Part shown: one piece after another, positions 43,855 to 52,238 of the stretch
Layout: the number at the start of each line of letters is the position of its first letter
How positions within the stretch are numbered: position 1 is the stretch's first letter
Source: Kalymmatonema hyalinum WJT4-NPBG1
GTDB lineage: Bacteria > Cyanobacteriota > Cyanobacteriia > Cyanobacteriales > Nostocaceae
Assembly: GCA_019359075.1 (NCBI GenBank)
Contig: JAHHIB010000031.1
Coordinates: forward strand, 1 to 64,000
DNA length: 64,000 bases
Direction of reading: 5' to 3'
The notes under the pieces: model-generated
The model's input: the letters and a program-made list of their open reading frames with translations, nothing else
Databases searched by the model: none
Told to the model about the DNA's origin: nothing
Position numbers and translations under genes: made by a program

Positions 43855-43966
43855 TCTTACAACAACACAAGGGAAAGTAGGGGGAGATGAGACAGTAGGG
43901 GAAGCACTGGAGTAGGGGAGCAGGGGGAGATGAGGGAGAGACTCCTTATTTTGAATTTTGTAAAGT

Positions 43967-43996
43967 GCGTGTCCGCAGGACATATTTTGAATTTTG
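43967..43996. repeat. Dispersed repeat, family C copy 2
   Basis: Identical over 30 bases to 28428-28457. Here it lies between the TPR gene and the GH8 gene, flanked on both sides by TTTTGAATTTTG, giving a near-symmetrical unit (TTTTGAATTTTGTAAAGTGC ... ATATTTTGAATTTTGAA). The centre is GTCCGCAGGAC. Confidence 0.85.
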
Positions 43997-44003
43997 AATT
44001 GAT

Positions 44004-46385
44004 TTATCTCCCCCTCCGCTCATAGCTCTCCCAGGGGGGCTGAAAGCCACGCCGTTGCAAAAAGTCTTCTTGTATTTGCTGCCTCTGACGAGAGGCTTCT
44101 GTATCAGTTGTGCCTTGGGAAATTTGTTCGAGTTCCAGTTGCTCAAGCTGTGTGAGCGCTGTTAGGGGTTGGTCAGCAATAGCACTTAAACCAGCAAGGG
44201 CGCGGCGTGCGTCTTTATCTTGCGGTTTTTGCGCTACGACTTGCGAATAAATTTGCTGTGCTGACTCAAAGCGCCGCTGTTCAAAACGAATTCCTCCTAA
44301 AGCGGCAAGAGCATCTATATTATCTGGTTGCTGCGCCAAGATATTTTCGTAAGCCTTGCCAGCCAAATCCAAATCACCTACTGCTCGTGCCAACTCTCCT
44401 TGCAACTGATACGTATTCGCATTGTTTGGCAGGCGAGCAATCAATTGTTTCACCCGTGCTTGCGCTTCGGTAGGATTGCGTTTTGCGATAACTTGCACCA
44501 AACGCAGCTGCAGTGGTAGGTAACTAGGATCCACTTTAAGTAAGTAATTATACAGACTTTCGCGCTGTGGTTCAGCAGGTAATACTCCCACTAAACTAAA
44601 GAGTTCCGGAGGTGCATTAGTCGCAGGTTGTGTGGCTAACCAATTGTTAAGAACTGCTTGCGCCTCTTGCTCAGAAATCTTCTTTGCTTGATAGGCGATA
44701 CTTGTACGTCCTAACTGAATTGTCAAATTTTGGGGTTGACGGGCTATCAATTGGTCATAAGCTGCCAAAGCTTCATCAAACCGCCTTTGTTGTATCCGCA
44801 CACCAGCCAGTCCCCGCAAAGCACCATCCGTAACGTCATCACTTCCTGACTTTGTTGCCAATACAGCCTGAAAGCGTTGGGCGCTGGCTTCTAAATTGCC
44901 CTCCCGTCGTTCAATTTCTGCTGCTAGCAGCTGAGGTGCAAGGCTTTTGGCTCCTTCAGGTGTTGCTGTATAAGCTGCTAAAGCTTGTCTTGCGCCATTG
45001 GTATCATTTAGTTGTAAATAAATCTGAGCGATTCGGAAATTTAAAAATGGTACGTTTACCTTGGGTGAAATAGTTTGATACACAGACAGGAATTGAGGAT
45101 CAGGAGCATCAATGTCTGCTAGGGCAAGAGCTATCTGTTGCAATTGCACTGAATCTGAAGGTAAAGGTTCAAGTTCCGCAACCAATCGCTTTTGTAAGTC
45201 ACTTTTGGCAAGCAGCCCCAGTTTATTTTCGAGGGCTAACTGGCGTATCACCAAACTTTTATCATTCGGTAACTGTGAAGCTGCTTGACGATAAAGTTGT
45301 AGTGCTGTTTGCTCTCCTTGGGGTAAGCCAGTGAAAACATCAGCGGCTTCTCGCAACAAAGCAGGCGAAGGGTTAGGAGTATTGGTAATTGCTCGACGGT
45401 AGAGAGTCGCGACTTGCTCTGCTACGCCGGGGTTATTAGTCGAGGTGCGAATTTCATTGAGAGAACGTGCTAAAGGTAAAATTGCCTCTGGTCTGTTTTG
45501 TATTGGCTCTAAGATTGCCAAAGCTTGATCTAGCTGTTGATTGGCAACATAGGTTTTAGCAAGTTCAGCACGCGTCTCAATAGCTAAGCGATCGAGTGTT
45601 TTGGAACGCTGTAATTGTCCTTGTAAAACCTGTACTGCTGCTGTTGGGTTGCCCGTTTCTCGTAAGGTGCTAGCGTAGGCGATCGCAGCAAACCCGGTGA
45701 TCGGTTTGCCTGTTGTTCGATAGCGGTTGAACAACTCTAAGGCTTTTTGGTAATTGCGGCTATAACTATAAGCTTGAGCAGCACCAAGGATAGCTTCTGA
45801 TGTAGGATTCTTTTCCAAAACTATCTCATAGTCTGCTAGCGACTCGCTTGCCTTTCCTTGATAGCTGTACAGTAATGCGCGGTAAGAACGAGCTTGTATA
45901 TCGTTGGGATTTGATTTTAAGAAAGTGTTGAGTGCTTCAATTCCCCGTGCTTGCCACTCTGGGCGGTAAGTACCCATAATCCCGACAATTTTGAGCGCAC
46001 TTTGGTTGTTGGGGTCTTGCGCCAGCACCTGTTGATAAGTATTCCAAGCCTCGTTAATACGTCCGGCGCGGTTATAGGAGATTGCTAACCCGATCTTGGC
46101 TTGTAAAGATTGCGGATTCTGCTTGATCGCTTGCCCAAAGGCTTTGATGGCATCATTAACCCACCCTTTTTTTAGGAGATTGTAACCGCGTTGCACCGCT
46201 GACGAAGACTTCTGCGCTTGAGCGGGAGCAATGTTATTTAACAACGGGACATTGACTAGGTGAGTCAAAAGGCAAAATGAAGCACTAATCAGAAAAAGAC
46301 TAGAAAAACTTTTTGTTTTTTTACCTTCTGTACTGTTTCTCAGATTTAAGCAGGGATTAATTTGGTCTTTGTAGTTTTGACTCAT
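44004..46385 (-). CDS. TPR protein, BcsC-type periplasmic half
   Basis: A 793-residue protein with a signal peptide (SFSSLFLISASFCLLTHLVN, exit near PAQAQ at ~57) followed almost entirely by tetratricopeptide repeats, for example GYNLLKKGWVNDAIKAFGQA, AAQAYSYSRNYQKALELFNR and LGGIRFEQRRFESAQQIYSQ. This corresponds to the TPR scaffold of BcsC, which spans the periplasm in cellulose export. The beta-barrel that normally follows in BcsC is missing and is encoded by the adjacent gene. Its ATG overlaps the stop of that upstream gene by four bases (ATGA), so the two are translationally coupled. GAGGGAGAAG precedes the start. It ends 150 bases before the GH8 gene. Confidence 0.85.
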   Translation of the reverse strand: MSQNYKDQINPCLNLRNSTEGKKTKSFSSLFLISASFCLLTHLVNVPLLNNIAPAQAQKSSSAVQRGYNLLKKGWVNDAIKAFGQAIKQNPQSLQAKIGLAISYNRAGRINEAWNTYQQVLAQDPNNQSALKIVGIMGTYRPEWQARGIEALNTFLKSNPNDIQARSYRALLYSYQGKASESLADYEIVLEKNPTSEAILGAAQAYSYSRNYQKALELFNRYRTTGKPITGFAAIAYASTLRETGNPTAAVQVLQGQLQRSKTLDRLAIETRAELAKTYVANQQLDQALAILEPIQNRPEAILPLARSLNEIRTSTNNPGVAEQVATLYRRAITNTPNPSPALLREAADVFTGLPQGEQTALQLYRQAASQLPNDKSLVIRQLALENKLGLLAKSDLQKRLVAELEPLPSDSVQLQQIALALADIDAPDPQFLSVYQTISPKVNVPFLNFRIAQIYLQLNDTNGARQALAAYTATPEGAKSLAPQLLAAEIERREGNLEASAQRFQAVLATKSGSDDVTDGALRGLAGVRIQQRRFDEALAAYDQLIARQPQNLTIQLGRTSIAYQAKKISEQEAQAVLNNWLATQPATNAPPELFSLVGVLPAEPQRESLYNYLLKVDPSYLPLQLRLVQVIAKRNPTEAQARVKQLIARLPNNANTYQLQGELARAVGDLDLAGKAYENILAQQPDNIDALAALGGIRFEQRRFESAQQIYSQVVAQKPQDKDARRALAGLSAIADQPLTALTQLEQLELEQISQGTTDTEASRQRQQIQEDFLQRRGFQPPWESYERRGR

Positions 46386-48517
46386 TGAGATCTTCTCCCT
46401 CTTGGAGTCACATCAAACTCTGAACGTACCCGAATACCGAAAACTGTTTCCTCAAAACCATCTCGTCCTTGAACCGTAAAACCGAACCTTAGATTGGGAA
46501 GAAATTTAAAATCGTAGAAAAGCTCTAACACATCTGGCGTATCTCCACGACGCAAGCTCTCGTTTGATAAAGCACGTCCGTAACCTAACCCCAAGCGGTC
46601 ATCTGGGGTAAACAAATCCAAAAAGCTCAGTCCAAACGAGTAAGTATCTGCCCCTCTCCCCAAATCGCGGTTCTCATAGCGCCCGTAACGTCCGAAAAGA
46701 CCTAATTTCAAATTAGGAATAAAAACTTCAGCATTTACACCGTATGCTTCTTCGCGGTCATCTTTTTCCGGTCCAAACACTGTGCGTTCTGTGTTCCTCG
46801 CAATTCCAAAGCTTTCAGGGAAAGTATCGCGAATTCCAGCATCGCGATCGGTTGCATAAGTCCCGCGAATAATGGCATTGCCGTAACGAATGGCGAGTTC
46901 TCCGGCAAATCCATCTAAGGCAAAGTCGCTTATCTTATCCGACGACGAAAAAACCGCCGCTTTCGCTTCGATATTATCCGTCACACTCCAGTTCACAAGG
47001 AAACCGGTGCGGGAAGCAATTCCCGTTGCTGATAACGCTGGATTTGTCTGGAAAACAGGATTAAAGAATTGACTTGCGCCATCTTTAGCAAAGCTGTTGC
47101 GATCGAAATAAGATGTTAAATCTAACTGACCCAAGACGAAACGTAAATTGGGCAATCCTCCCACTGAAGTTGCCAGAAAAAGCTCGTTGATGTTCAAACC
47201 CTCTCCACGAGAATCAACAAGGAGATTTTCTCCAGTAACTAAATCCAAAGTTGCCCCAAACAAGAGCTGGGGAGTCAGCGGATACACTCCAGAAAGTCGC
47301 GCCCGTGCTGCAGAATCATCTCCTTGGGTTATGTAAACTCCTTGAACTTGTAAAGAAGGTTCGCGTAAAGCCGTGCTTCTGAGCGAGGAGCGATTTCTAT
47401 CTAGTGGTTGTGGAGTATTGAATGGTGTTGCTGATGGCGGCGCTGGAGTTGGAGTTGTGGGAGTTGTCGGTTCTTGAGTTTGTGCCGTTGGTGCTGTTTG
47501 GGCAACTGGTTGTGACGATACAACTTGACAGTTTAGGAGTTGGTTGGAGGGTGATGTGGCAGATCCAAAAGCAGATGGCGACGGGACGGCTTGGCAGTTC
47601 AAGAGTTGATTGCTGATTGATGCCGGAGTATTCGCAACTGATGACTGTGTTGCCGCTTGGCAGTTTAGGACTTGATTGAAGGTTGGTGCAGAAGTGCCTG
47701 GAACTGGTTCCGACTGTACAACTTGGCAGTTTAGCAGTTGGTTGGTGGTTGATGTAAAAGTGTTGGGAACTGATGGCTGCGTTGTTGATTGGGTGTTGAT
47801 GAGTTGATTGAACGGTGGTGTGGCGTTAAGAACTGATGGCTGTGTCGTTCCTTGAGAGTTGATGAGTTGATTGAACGGCGGTGTGGGAGTTCCTGGAAGT
47901 GGTGGTAAAGGGGCTTGTTGTGGTTGAGAGTTGAGAAATTGATTAAACGTAGGTGCAAATGGTGCAGTGAATTCTTGCGCGACTGTTGTACTGAGGGGTG
48001 GTGGAAGTGGCGCAGCTTGGATGTTCGGTTGTCCCACATTCAAGCCAGAAATTTGACGAATTTGTTCCTCAGCCTGTTGTCCTGTGACAGTAGGACGCGG
48101 TGAAATCGAACGCGGTGGAGCTTTCGGGGCTTTTCCAGGCATTTGCTGCTGGACGAAGCCACTCTCCAACTGCTTAATATCATCTGCTGGTGCGTTCTGC
48201 ACGCTTTGGGATGAAGGTTTTGCTTTCGGTGCGACTGCTACACCAGTTGCTTGCTCTGATGTCCCAGGTGGTGGAGGCACTGTTTGAGGCTCCGACTTTC
48301 GTCGCTTGTTGCGTAAGGGTGATTTGGGTACTTGTAGTAATTCCCCAAACTGCAACTCGCTCGAGTGTTGATTATGTGGGTTTTGTTGAGCTAAACACGC
48401 ATCATTCACTGCCAGTATCCAAAAAATTGAGATTGAGGCAGTATGAAGCAGAAAATAAGCCCTGTTCCACTGTTTTGGCAGAGTAAATTTATGACAATCC
48501 AATACTGTGGGCTTCAT
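46382..48517 (-). CDS. Pro-rich linker plus outer-membrane beta-barrel protein (candidate BcsC barrel half)
   Basis: About 711 residues. Signal peptide near the start (RAYFLLHTASISIFWILAVN, exit DACLAQ). Residues ~30-370 are Pro/Gln/Thr-rich and contain seven spaced copies of a motif like FNQLINSQ or NQLLNCQ, several with a Cys. The last ~320 residues look like a porin-type barrel: GVYITQGDDSAARARLSGVY, LGQLDLTSYFDRNSF, GLFGRYGRYENRDLGRGADT and the end FGFTVQGRDGFEETVFGIRV. As first gene of the operon and coupled to the TPR gene, it likely supplies the outer-membrane pore for the glucan. The start is uncertain: longer frames begin at ATG 48553 or TTG 48574. I prefer the Met giving the shortest n-region. 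The motif's role is unknown. Confidence 0.75.
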   Translation of the reverse strand: MKPTVLDCHKFTLPKQWNRAYFLLHTASISIFWILAVNDACLAQQNPHNQHSSELQFGELLQVPKSPLRNKRRKSEPQTVPPPPGTSEQATGVAVAPKAKPSSQSVQNAPADDIKQLESGFVQQQMPGKAPKAPPRSISPRPTVTGQQAEEQIRQISGLNVGQPNIQAAPLPPPLSTTVAQEFTAPFAPTFNQFLNSQPQQAPLPPLPGTPTPPFNQLINSQGTTQPSVLNATPPFNQLINTQSTTQPSVPNTFTSTTNQLLNCQVVQSEPVPGTSAPTFNQVLNCQAATQSSVANTPASISNQLLNCQAVPSPSAFGSATSPSNQLLNCQVVSSQPVAQTAPTAQTQEPTTPTTPTPAPPSATPFNTPQPLDRNRSSLRSTALREPSLQVQGVYITQGDDSAARARLSGVYPLTPQLLFGATLDLVTGENLLVDSRGEGLNINELFLATSVGGLPNLRFVLGQLDLTSYFDRNSFAKDGASQFFNPVFQTNPALSATGIASRTGFLVNWSVTDNIEAKAAVFSSSDKISDFALDGFAGELAIRYGNAIIRGTYATDRDAGIRDTFPESFGIARNTERTVFGPEKDDREEAYGVNAEVFIPNLKLGLFGRYGRYENRDLGRGADTYSFGLSFLDLFTPDDRLGLGYGRALSNESLRRGDTPDVLELFYDFKFLPNLRFGFTVQGRDGFEETVFGIRVRSEFDVTPRGRRSQ
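47520..47950 (-). repeat. Coding tandem repeat with NQLLNCQ-like motif
   Basis: Seven units of roughly 30 residues each contain [FST]-NQ-[FLV]-[LI]-N-[SCT]-Q followed by a Pro/Ser/Thr/Val-rich spacer. The order is FNQFLNSQ, FNQLINSQ, FNQLINTQ, TNQLLNCQ, FNQVLNCQ, SNQLLNCQ, SNQLLNCQ. The DNA copies (agttgattgaacggtgg type) are similar, which indicates recent amplification. Confidence 0.75.
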
Positions 48518-48733
48518 TAGTCTAGCTGAGAAACAACTAAATTCTTCCGGCATTAGATGTCGCCACTTTATCAAAAAATGTGAGTATTTTTAATGAATAT
48601 CTGCAAATTTTGTGATTGTCAATTAACTTGGTTAAAAAGTAGTAAACCTATTTTTTTTCAGACCTAAATATTAGAAAATAGGTGAAAATATCGCTTATCT
48701 AGTTTTTAATTGGAGAAAATACTCATTTTTCGT

Positions 48734-49480
48734 ATGATTCATCCAAATTTTCAGCTTTTTTGCCGAACATTGACAACAAACTTTGGAACTGTTAGCTTGG
48801 CAAGTATTTTCTTACTACTGCTAAGTGTCAGTTATGGCTGTGGTAAAAAAGCACAAGAACAAGTACAGCTAGAAATGAAAAGCGTGCAACCAACAGGAAG
48901 TAATGGTGTATACAAGGTGGCAGGTAGTACAAACCTACCTGACTCCAGCCAAATTGCAGTAGCAGCAGTTCGCTTTTTGATTCCAACAAGCGGACAACAA
49001 GCAGGAGTTTTGAATGATCAAGTGAACAATAACCGCTCTATTTTGGCTCGCCAAATTGTTGAAGTTAAACAGGGACAATGGCAGACAGATCTAAATCTTT
49101 GGCAAGTAGCAGCCGATGGTCGTTTTCAGGAAGTTTGGCAAGCTTATCCACAAATGAAACTGCGTCCAGATAGCAACGTCACGTTCATTGCCACTTTTGA
49201 GCCTGCCGGTCAGTTAAAGAAATCAAACTTGCAGCTTGAAGGTAAACAGCTTCGCTTTACTAATAAAGGTGAAATTTACCTACAAGCACGTCAAACCATG
49301 CCCATATCCCTACCTATAGGGAAAACAACATCTCCTGTTCCACAACTAGAAGATTTGAATAAGAAGGCAAATCAATCTCAAATCCAAGCGCCAATTTTGA
49401 CTTCAAACACTTCCTTCCTGCGGTCAGCTAAATTCAGACAAACTAACGCACCCTTGAAACCTTCTGAATTTTTACGCTAA
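48734..49480 (+). CDS. Hypothetical lipoprotein
   Basis: About 248 residues. The N-terminus has a hydrophobic segment (VSLASIFLLLLSVSYGC) ending in a lipobox VSYGC, with Cys36 as the predicted lipidated residue, so it is probably membrane-anchored in the periplasm. The rest has no recognised domain; VAAVRFLIPTSGQQAGVLND and VKQGQWQTDLNLWQVA are beta-like. The ATG at 48734 is preferred to a TTG at 48710 because the added residues do not help the signal peptide, although the GGAG near 48711 would suit neither perfectly. It is divergent from the bcs operon and may share its control region; a functional link is only inferred. Confidence 0.65.
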   Translation: MIHPNFQLFCRTLTTNFGTVSLASIFLLLLSVSYGCGKKAQEQVQLEMKSVQPTGSNGVYKVAGSTNLPDSSQIAVAAVRFLIPTSGQQAGVLNDQVNNNRSILARQIVEVKQGQWQTDLNLWQVAADGRFQEVWQAYPQMKLRPDSNVTFIATFEPAGQLKKSNLQLEGKQLRFTNKGEIYLQARQTMPISLPIGKTTSPVPQLEDLNKKANQSQIQAPILTSNTSFLRSAKFRQTNAPLKPSEFLR

Positions 49481-49521
49481 CCGACTACACAAAGGACAGA
49501 CCAACGCACCCTTGAAACCTT
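49445..49521. repeat. Short duplication at the 3' end of the lipoprotein gene
   Basis: AACGCACCCTTGAAACCTT occurs at 49445-49463 (coding, last residues of the lipoprotein) and again at 49503-49521 (non-coding), 58 bases apart. The flanks are also similar (CAGACAAACT and CAGACC before; CTGAATTTTTACGC and TTAAACTTCCATGC after). It looks like a tandem duplication that has since diverged. Confidence 0.75.
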
Positions 49522-49543
49522 TTAAACTTCCATGCTGAAAAAG

Positions 49544-49626
49544 AGCGCCTGACTTTTACAGTCACTTGAGTTCATCAGTGTTTTGAGAGTCATAGTATAT
49601 ATTAAATCTATCTGGCGCTTTTTTTT
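49544..49626 (+). terminator. Terminator after the lipoprotein gene
   Basis: AGCGCC at 49544-49549 pairs with GGCGCT at 49614-49619, followed by eight T residues in total. Inner pairings (TGACT with AGTCA, CACT with AGTG) extend the fold. The T-run and location mark the end of the lipoprotein transcript. Confidence 0.65.
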
Positions 49627-50293
49627 CAGCAATTACTGATTGGAACATAAGTCCCACGGCATTTATCACTATGTATTATTTTTTATATTAAATATCAGTA
49701 TTTTTGTGGTTTAGTTTAGAATCTAAATTTATTACCGAAATCAAATATTCTCAATGTATACGACTGATAACCCTAAGTAAAATTATTAAATATTTGGTAA
49801 ATTAAAAAATTTTTTTTTTCAGAAATAATGAGGTTTATACTTGCTTGACAAGCATTTTTCATAAAATCTAAATAATTTTTTCAGTAAATTCACTAATGAC
49901 GTTTTCTTCTTTCCAGGTAGGCAACCTTTATGTCACAAAAACTACTTAAAATAACTGGTACTTAAGCCCATCTCGTAATTAAAATGAAAAAAGTAAATTA
50001 TTTCTTAAAAGAAAGTTACTATTAGGGATATGAGACTGTAGAAGAATCCGCCTGATTGATTCGTAAGAGCACAATAAAATTTTGAAAAATTTTTTCCACA
50101 ATAGATATAAGAATTCTTTAGCAAAAAGGTGTAGGACTGTAGAAAAAATTAATCAACATAGGAAGAATCAAAATCAAAATTAAAAATATTTCTTACTTTC
50201 TGCCCGCTTGCCCCTTGAACGCAGCCCTTTCCATCCCTACACCTGTAGTTGGTGAAATTTTTTCTGGGATTTTAAGATTTGCAAAAAAGATGC

Positions 50294-50299
50294 TATACT
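50294..50299 (+). promoter_or_regulatory. Possible -10 element of the rpsT promoter
   Basis: TATACT in GATGCTATACTATTAAATC lies about 50 bases before the rpsT start. No clear -35 hexamer is seen 17 bases upstream, so this is only a candidate. Confidence 0.3.
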
Positions 50300-50349
50300 A
50301 TTAAATCTAGTAGTGTGTTTATATATTAATAGTCTTTTTGGAACTGACT

Positions 50350-50655
50350 GTGGCGAATACAAAATCTGCTCTCAAGCGCGCCGAAATCGCAGAACGCAAC
50401 CGACTGCGTAACAAAGCATACAAATCGGCAGTAAAAACACTGATGAAGAAATACTTTGCTGCAGTAGAAACTTATGCAGCTAACCCAAGCCCAGAATCAA
50501 AACAAGAAGTTCTGGCTAGGATGTCTGAAGCGTACAGCAAAATTGATCGAGCGGTAAAAAGGGGTGTACTTCATCCTAACAACGGAGCCAGAAAAAAGTC
50601 AAAATTGGCTCAAAGGCTAAAAGCTCAACAACCAGCAGCAGCAACTGCACAGTAG
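50350..50655 (+). CDS. rpsT: 30S ribosomal protein S20
   Basis: About 101 residues, very basic. [20 protein letters not shown] is the standard S20 start, and [32 protein letters not shown] and SKLAQRLKA follow the family. S20 binds 16S rRNA early in small-subunit assembly. The GTG at 50350 is chosen because it places the conserved [10 protein letters not shown] at the N-terminus; a TTG four codons upstream is in frame but not conserved. The gene leads the rpsT-tatD-rpoB-rpoC1-rpoC2 series, an order I know from other cyanobacteria. Confidence 0.95.
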   Translation: MANTKSALKRAEIAERNRLRNKAYKSAVKTLMKKYFAAVETYAANPSPESKQEVLARMSEAYSKIDRAVKRGVLHPNNGARKKSKLAQRLKAQQPAAATAQ

Positions 50656-50734
50656 TCAATCGACCTTAGTCCTTAGTCCTTGTGCTCACAAGACAAAAGA
50701 CTAAGGGCAAAGGACAAACGACAAAGGAAAAGCG

Positions 50735-51520
50735 ATGCAGCTGATAGACACTCACGTTCACGTCAACTTTGACGTTTTCCAGCCAGATATAGAAGCAGTG
50801 CGATCGCGCTGGCAAGAAGCAGGTGTGGTACGTTTGGTACACTCTTGTGTCGAGCCATCGGAGTTTAAGAGCATTCAATCTCTAGCTAATCGTTTTCCCG
50901 AAATGAGCTTTGCGGTAGGATTACATCCTTTAGACGCCGAAAAATGGAAGCAAGAGACAGCAGAGGAAATCGTATCTTTAGCTGCTTGTGACTCTAAAGT
51001 CGTAGCGATAGGGGAAACAGGGCTAGATTTTTATAAAGCAGATAACAAAGAGCAGCAGCGCCACGCATTTGAGACACAGTTAGCGATCGCAACTGAACTC
51101 AACCTACCCGTGATCATCCACTGTCGCAATGCAGCGTCAGAGGTAAGAGAAGTACTGCAAAAATGGAAGCAACGCAAAGGAGACAGTGTGCGGGGTGTCA
51201 TGCACTGCTGGGGTGGAAGCCCAGAAGAAACCCAATGGTTTGTGGAGTTGGACTTCTACATCAGCTTTAGTGGAACAGTGACATTTAAAAGCGCCAAACA
51301 AATCCAAGAATCAGCAGCTTGTGTTCCGAGCGATCGCCTGTTGATTGAAACAGATTGCCCTTTTTTGGCACCCGTTCCCAAACGAGGCGAACGCCGCAAT
51401 GAACCCGCGTACGTTCGCTATGTAGCTGAACAGGTGGCGAAACTGCGCAGTGAATCTTTGTCGGCGATCGCCGAGATAACCACCCAAAATGCCTGTGACT
51501 TATTTGGTTTAACAGTATAA
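50735..51520 (+). CDS. TatD family metal-dependent hydrolase (DNase)
   Basis: A 261-residue TIM-barrel hydrolase. The metal ligands are all visible: His7 and His9 (DTHVHV), Glu94 ([10 protein letters not shown]), His129 (VIIHCRNA), His157 (GVMHCWGG) and Asp207 ([10 protein letters not shown]). TatD proteins are 3'-5' exonucleases/deoxyribonucleases of the cytosol. AAAGGAAAAG lies just before the ATG at 50735, which fixes the start. It is 79 bases downstream of rpsT. The set of residues is complete, so activity is expected. Confidence 0.93.
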   Translation: MQLIDTHVHVNFDVFQPDIEAVRSRWQEAGVVRLVHSCVEPSEFKSIQSLANRFPEMSFAVGLHPLDAEKWKQETAEEIVSLAACDSKVVAIGETGLDFYKADNKEQQRHAFETQLAIATELNLPVIIHCRNAASEVREVLQKWKQRKGDSVRGVMHCWGGSPEETQWFVELDFYISFSGTVTFKSAKQIQESAACVPSDRLLIETDCPFLAPVPKRGERRNEPAYVRYVAEQVAKLRSESLSAIAEITTQNACDLFGLTV

Positions 51521-52238
51521 TACATTCCCCCAAAGGGGGAAAATCAGAAAATGAAAAAATCAAACTTATCAAACTTTAGGAGGGGAAAATATGGTATTAT
51601 TATTTCCTCCAAAACAGGTTTGTATAAGCCATAATGGTTAAGGAAGCAACTATTGAATTTTACACTTGAGTAACGCTTGTCAATTGACCATCCTCGTATC
51701 TCTACAACCGGATGCTCTTATTCCATGATGACTATGACTTTCTCCTAAGGGTCGTCTAGACCTATTCTCTAAGAATCTCTAAGAAACGGTTTCATATTTT
51801 CCCTATAGAGAATTGTTAAAGAAATTACCTTGTGACCACCACCCACCAAAACAAGCCATCCATAGACAGAGTAGGCTCAGGGGATTATTCTCCTCTGAGC
51901 ATAAGGATATTATCCCTCGGTCGGTAAAAACAGATAGTTCCGTACGAGCCACAACAGTGTAAAGCTGCATAGGTGAAGTAACGCGCTTTTTGGAGGGGAA
52001 AGTGAGAAAAGCAAAACAGATTAACAAAAAGTTACACTATTTGATTTGGTTCATGAAGTCAAGTGAATGTGGAAAATGGCAGTTCTTGACTCCACTCGGG
52101 TTAACCGCGCTCTTGCCAAAATCAGTCTGCACCGTCTTGAATGACTCCGGCGTTGCGGAAGCTGCTCAATGATCGGCGGTGTCAGGAGAAGTTCCCACAC
52201 ACAATTTACGAAAAACTTAGGTTGACAAAGGTAGAGGC
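51521..52238. other. Intergenic leader region of rpoB
   Basis: About 720 bases. A hairpin follows the tatD stop at once (TTCCCCC at 51525-51531 with GGGGGAA at 51535-51541), and another lies at 51875-51900 (GCTCAGGGGA...TCTCCTCTGAGC). The rpoB promoter and a long 5' leader are expected here. A 60-codon plus frame at 51990-52172 has no support. Confidence 0.5.
51525..51541 (+). terminator. Hairpin directly after tatD
   Basis: TTCCCCC-AAA-GGGGGAA, a perfect 7-bp stem with a 3-base loop, four bases past the stop codon. There is no T-run (AATCAG follows), so it may be a weak terminator or a 3'-end stabiliser. Confidence 0.5.

Larger units (their letters stand above)
49481..50349. other. Intergenic region between the lipoprotein gene and rpsT
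   Basis: About 870 AT-rich bases. Contents: the duplicated 3' segment, the terminator at 49544-49626 and, near the right end, a possible -10 box TATACT at 50294-50299 with no good -35. No gene is supported in between. Confidence 0.5.

Noticed and set aside
43855-43983. N-terminal extension of the GH8 protein
   Set aside because: The extension translates family C repeat DNA and hides the lipoprotein signal; the ATG at 43854 is better.
43946-44146. 66-codon minus-strand frame overlapping the end of the TPR gene
   Set aside because: Out of frame with the TPR gene and partly repeat DNA; its QNSKYVLRTR text only reflects the family C repeat.
51990-52172. 60-codon plus-strand frame upstream of rpoB
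   Set aside because: In the rpoB leader, no conserved product and no adequate start site.
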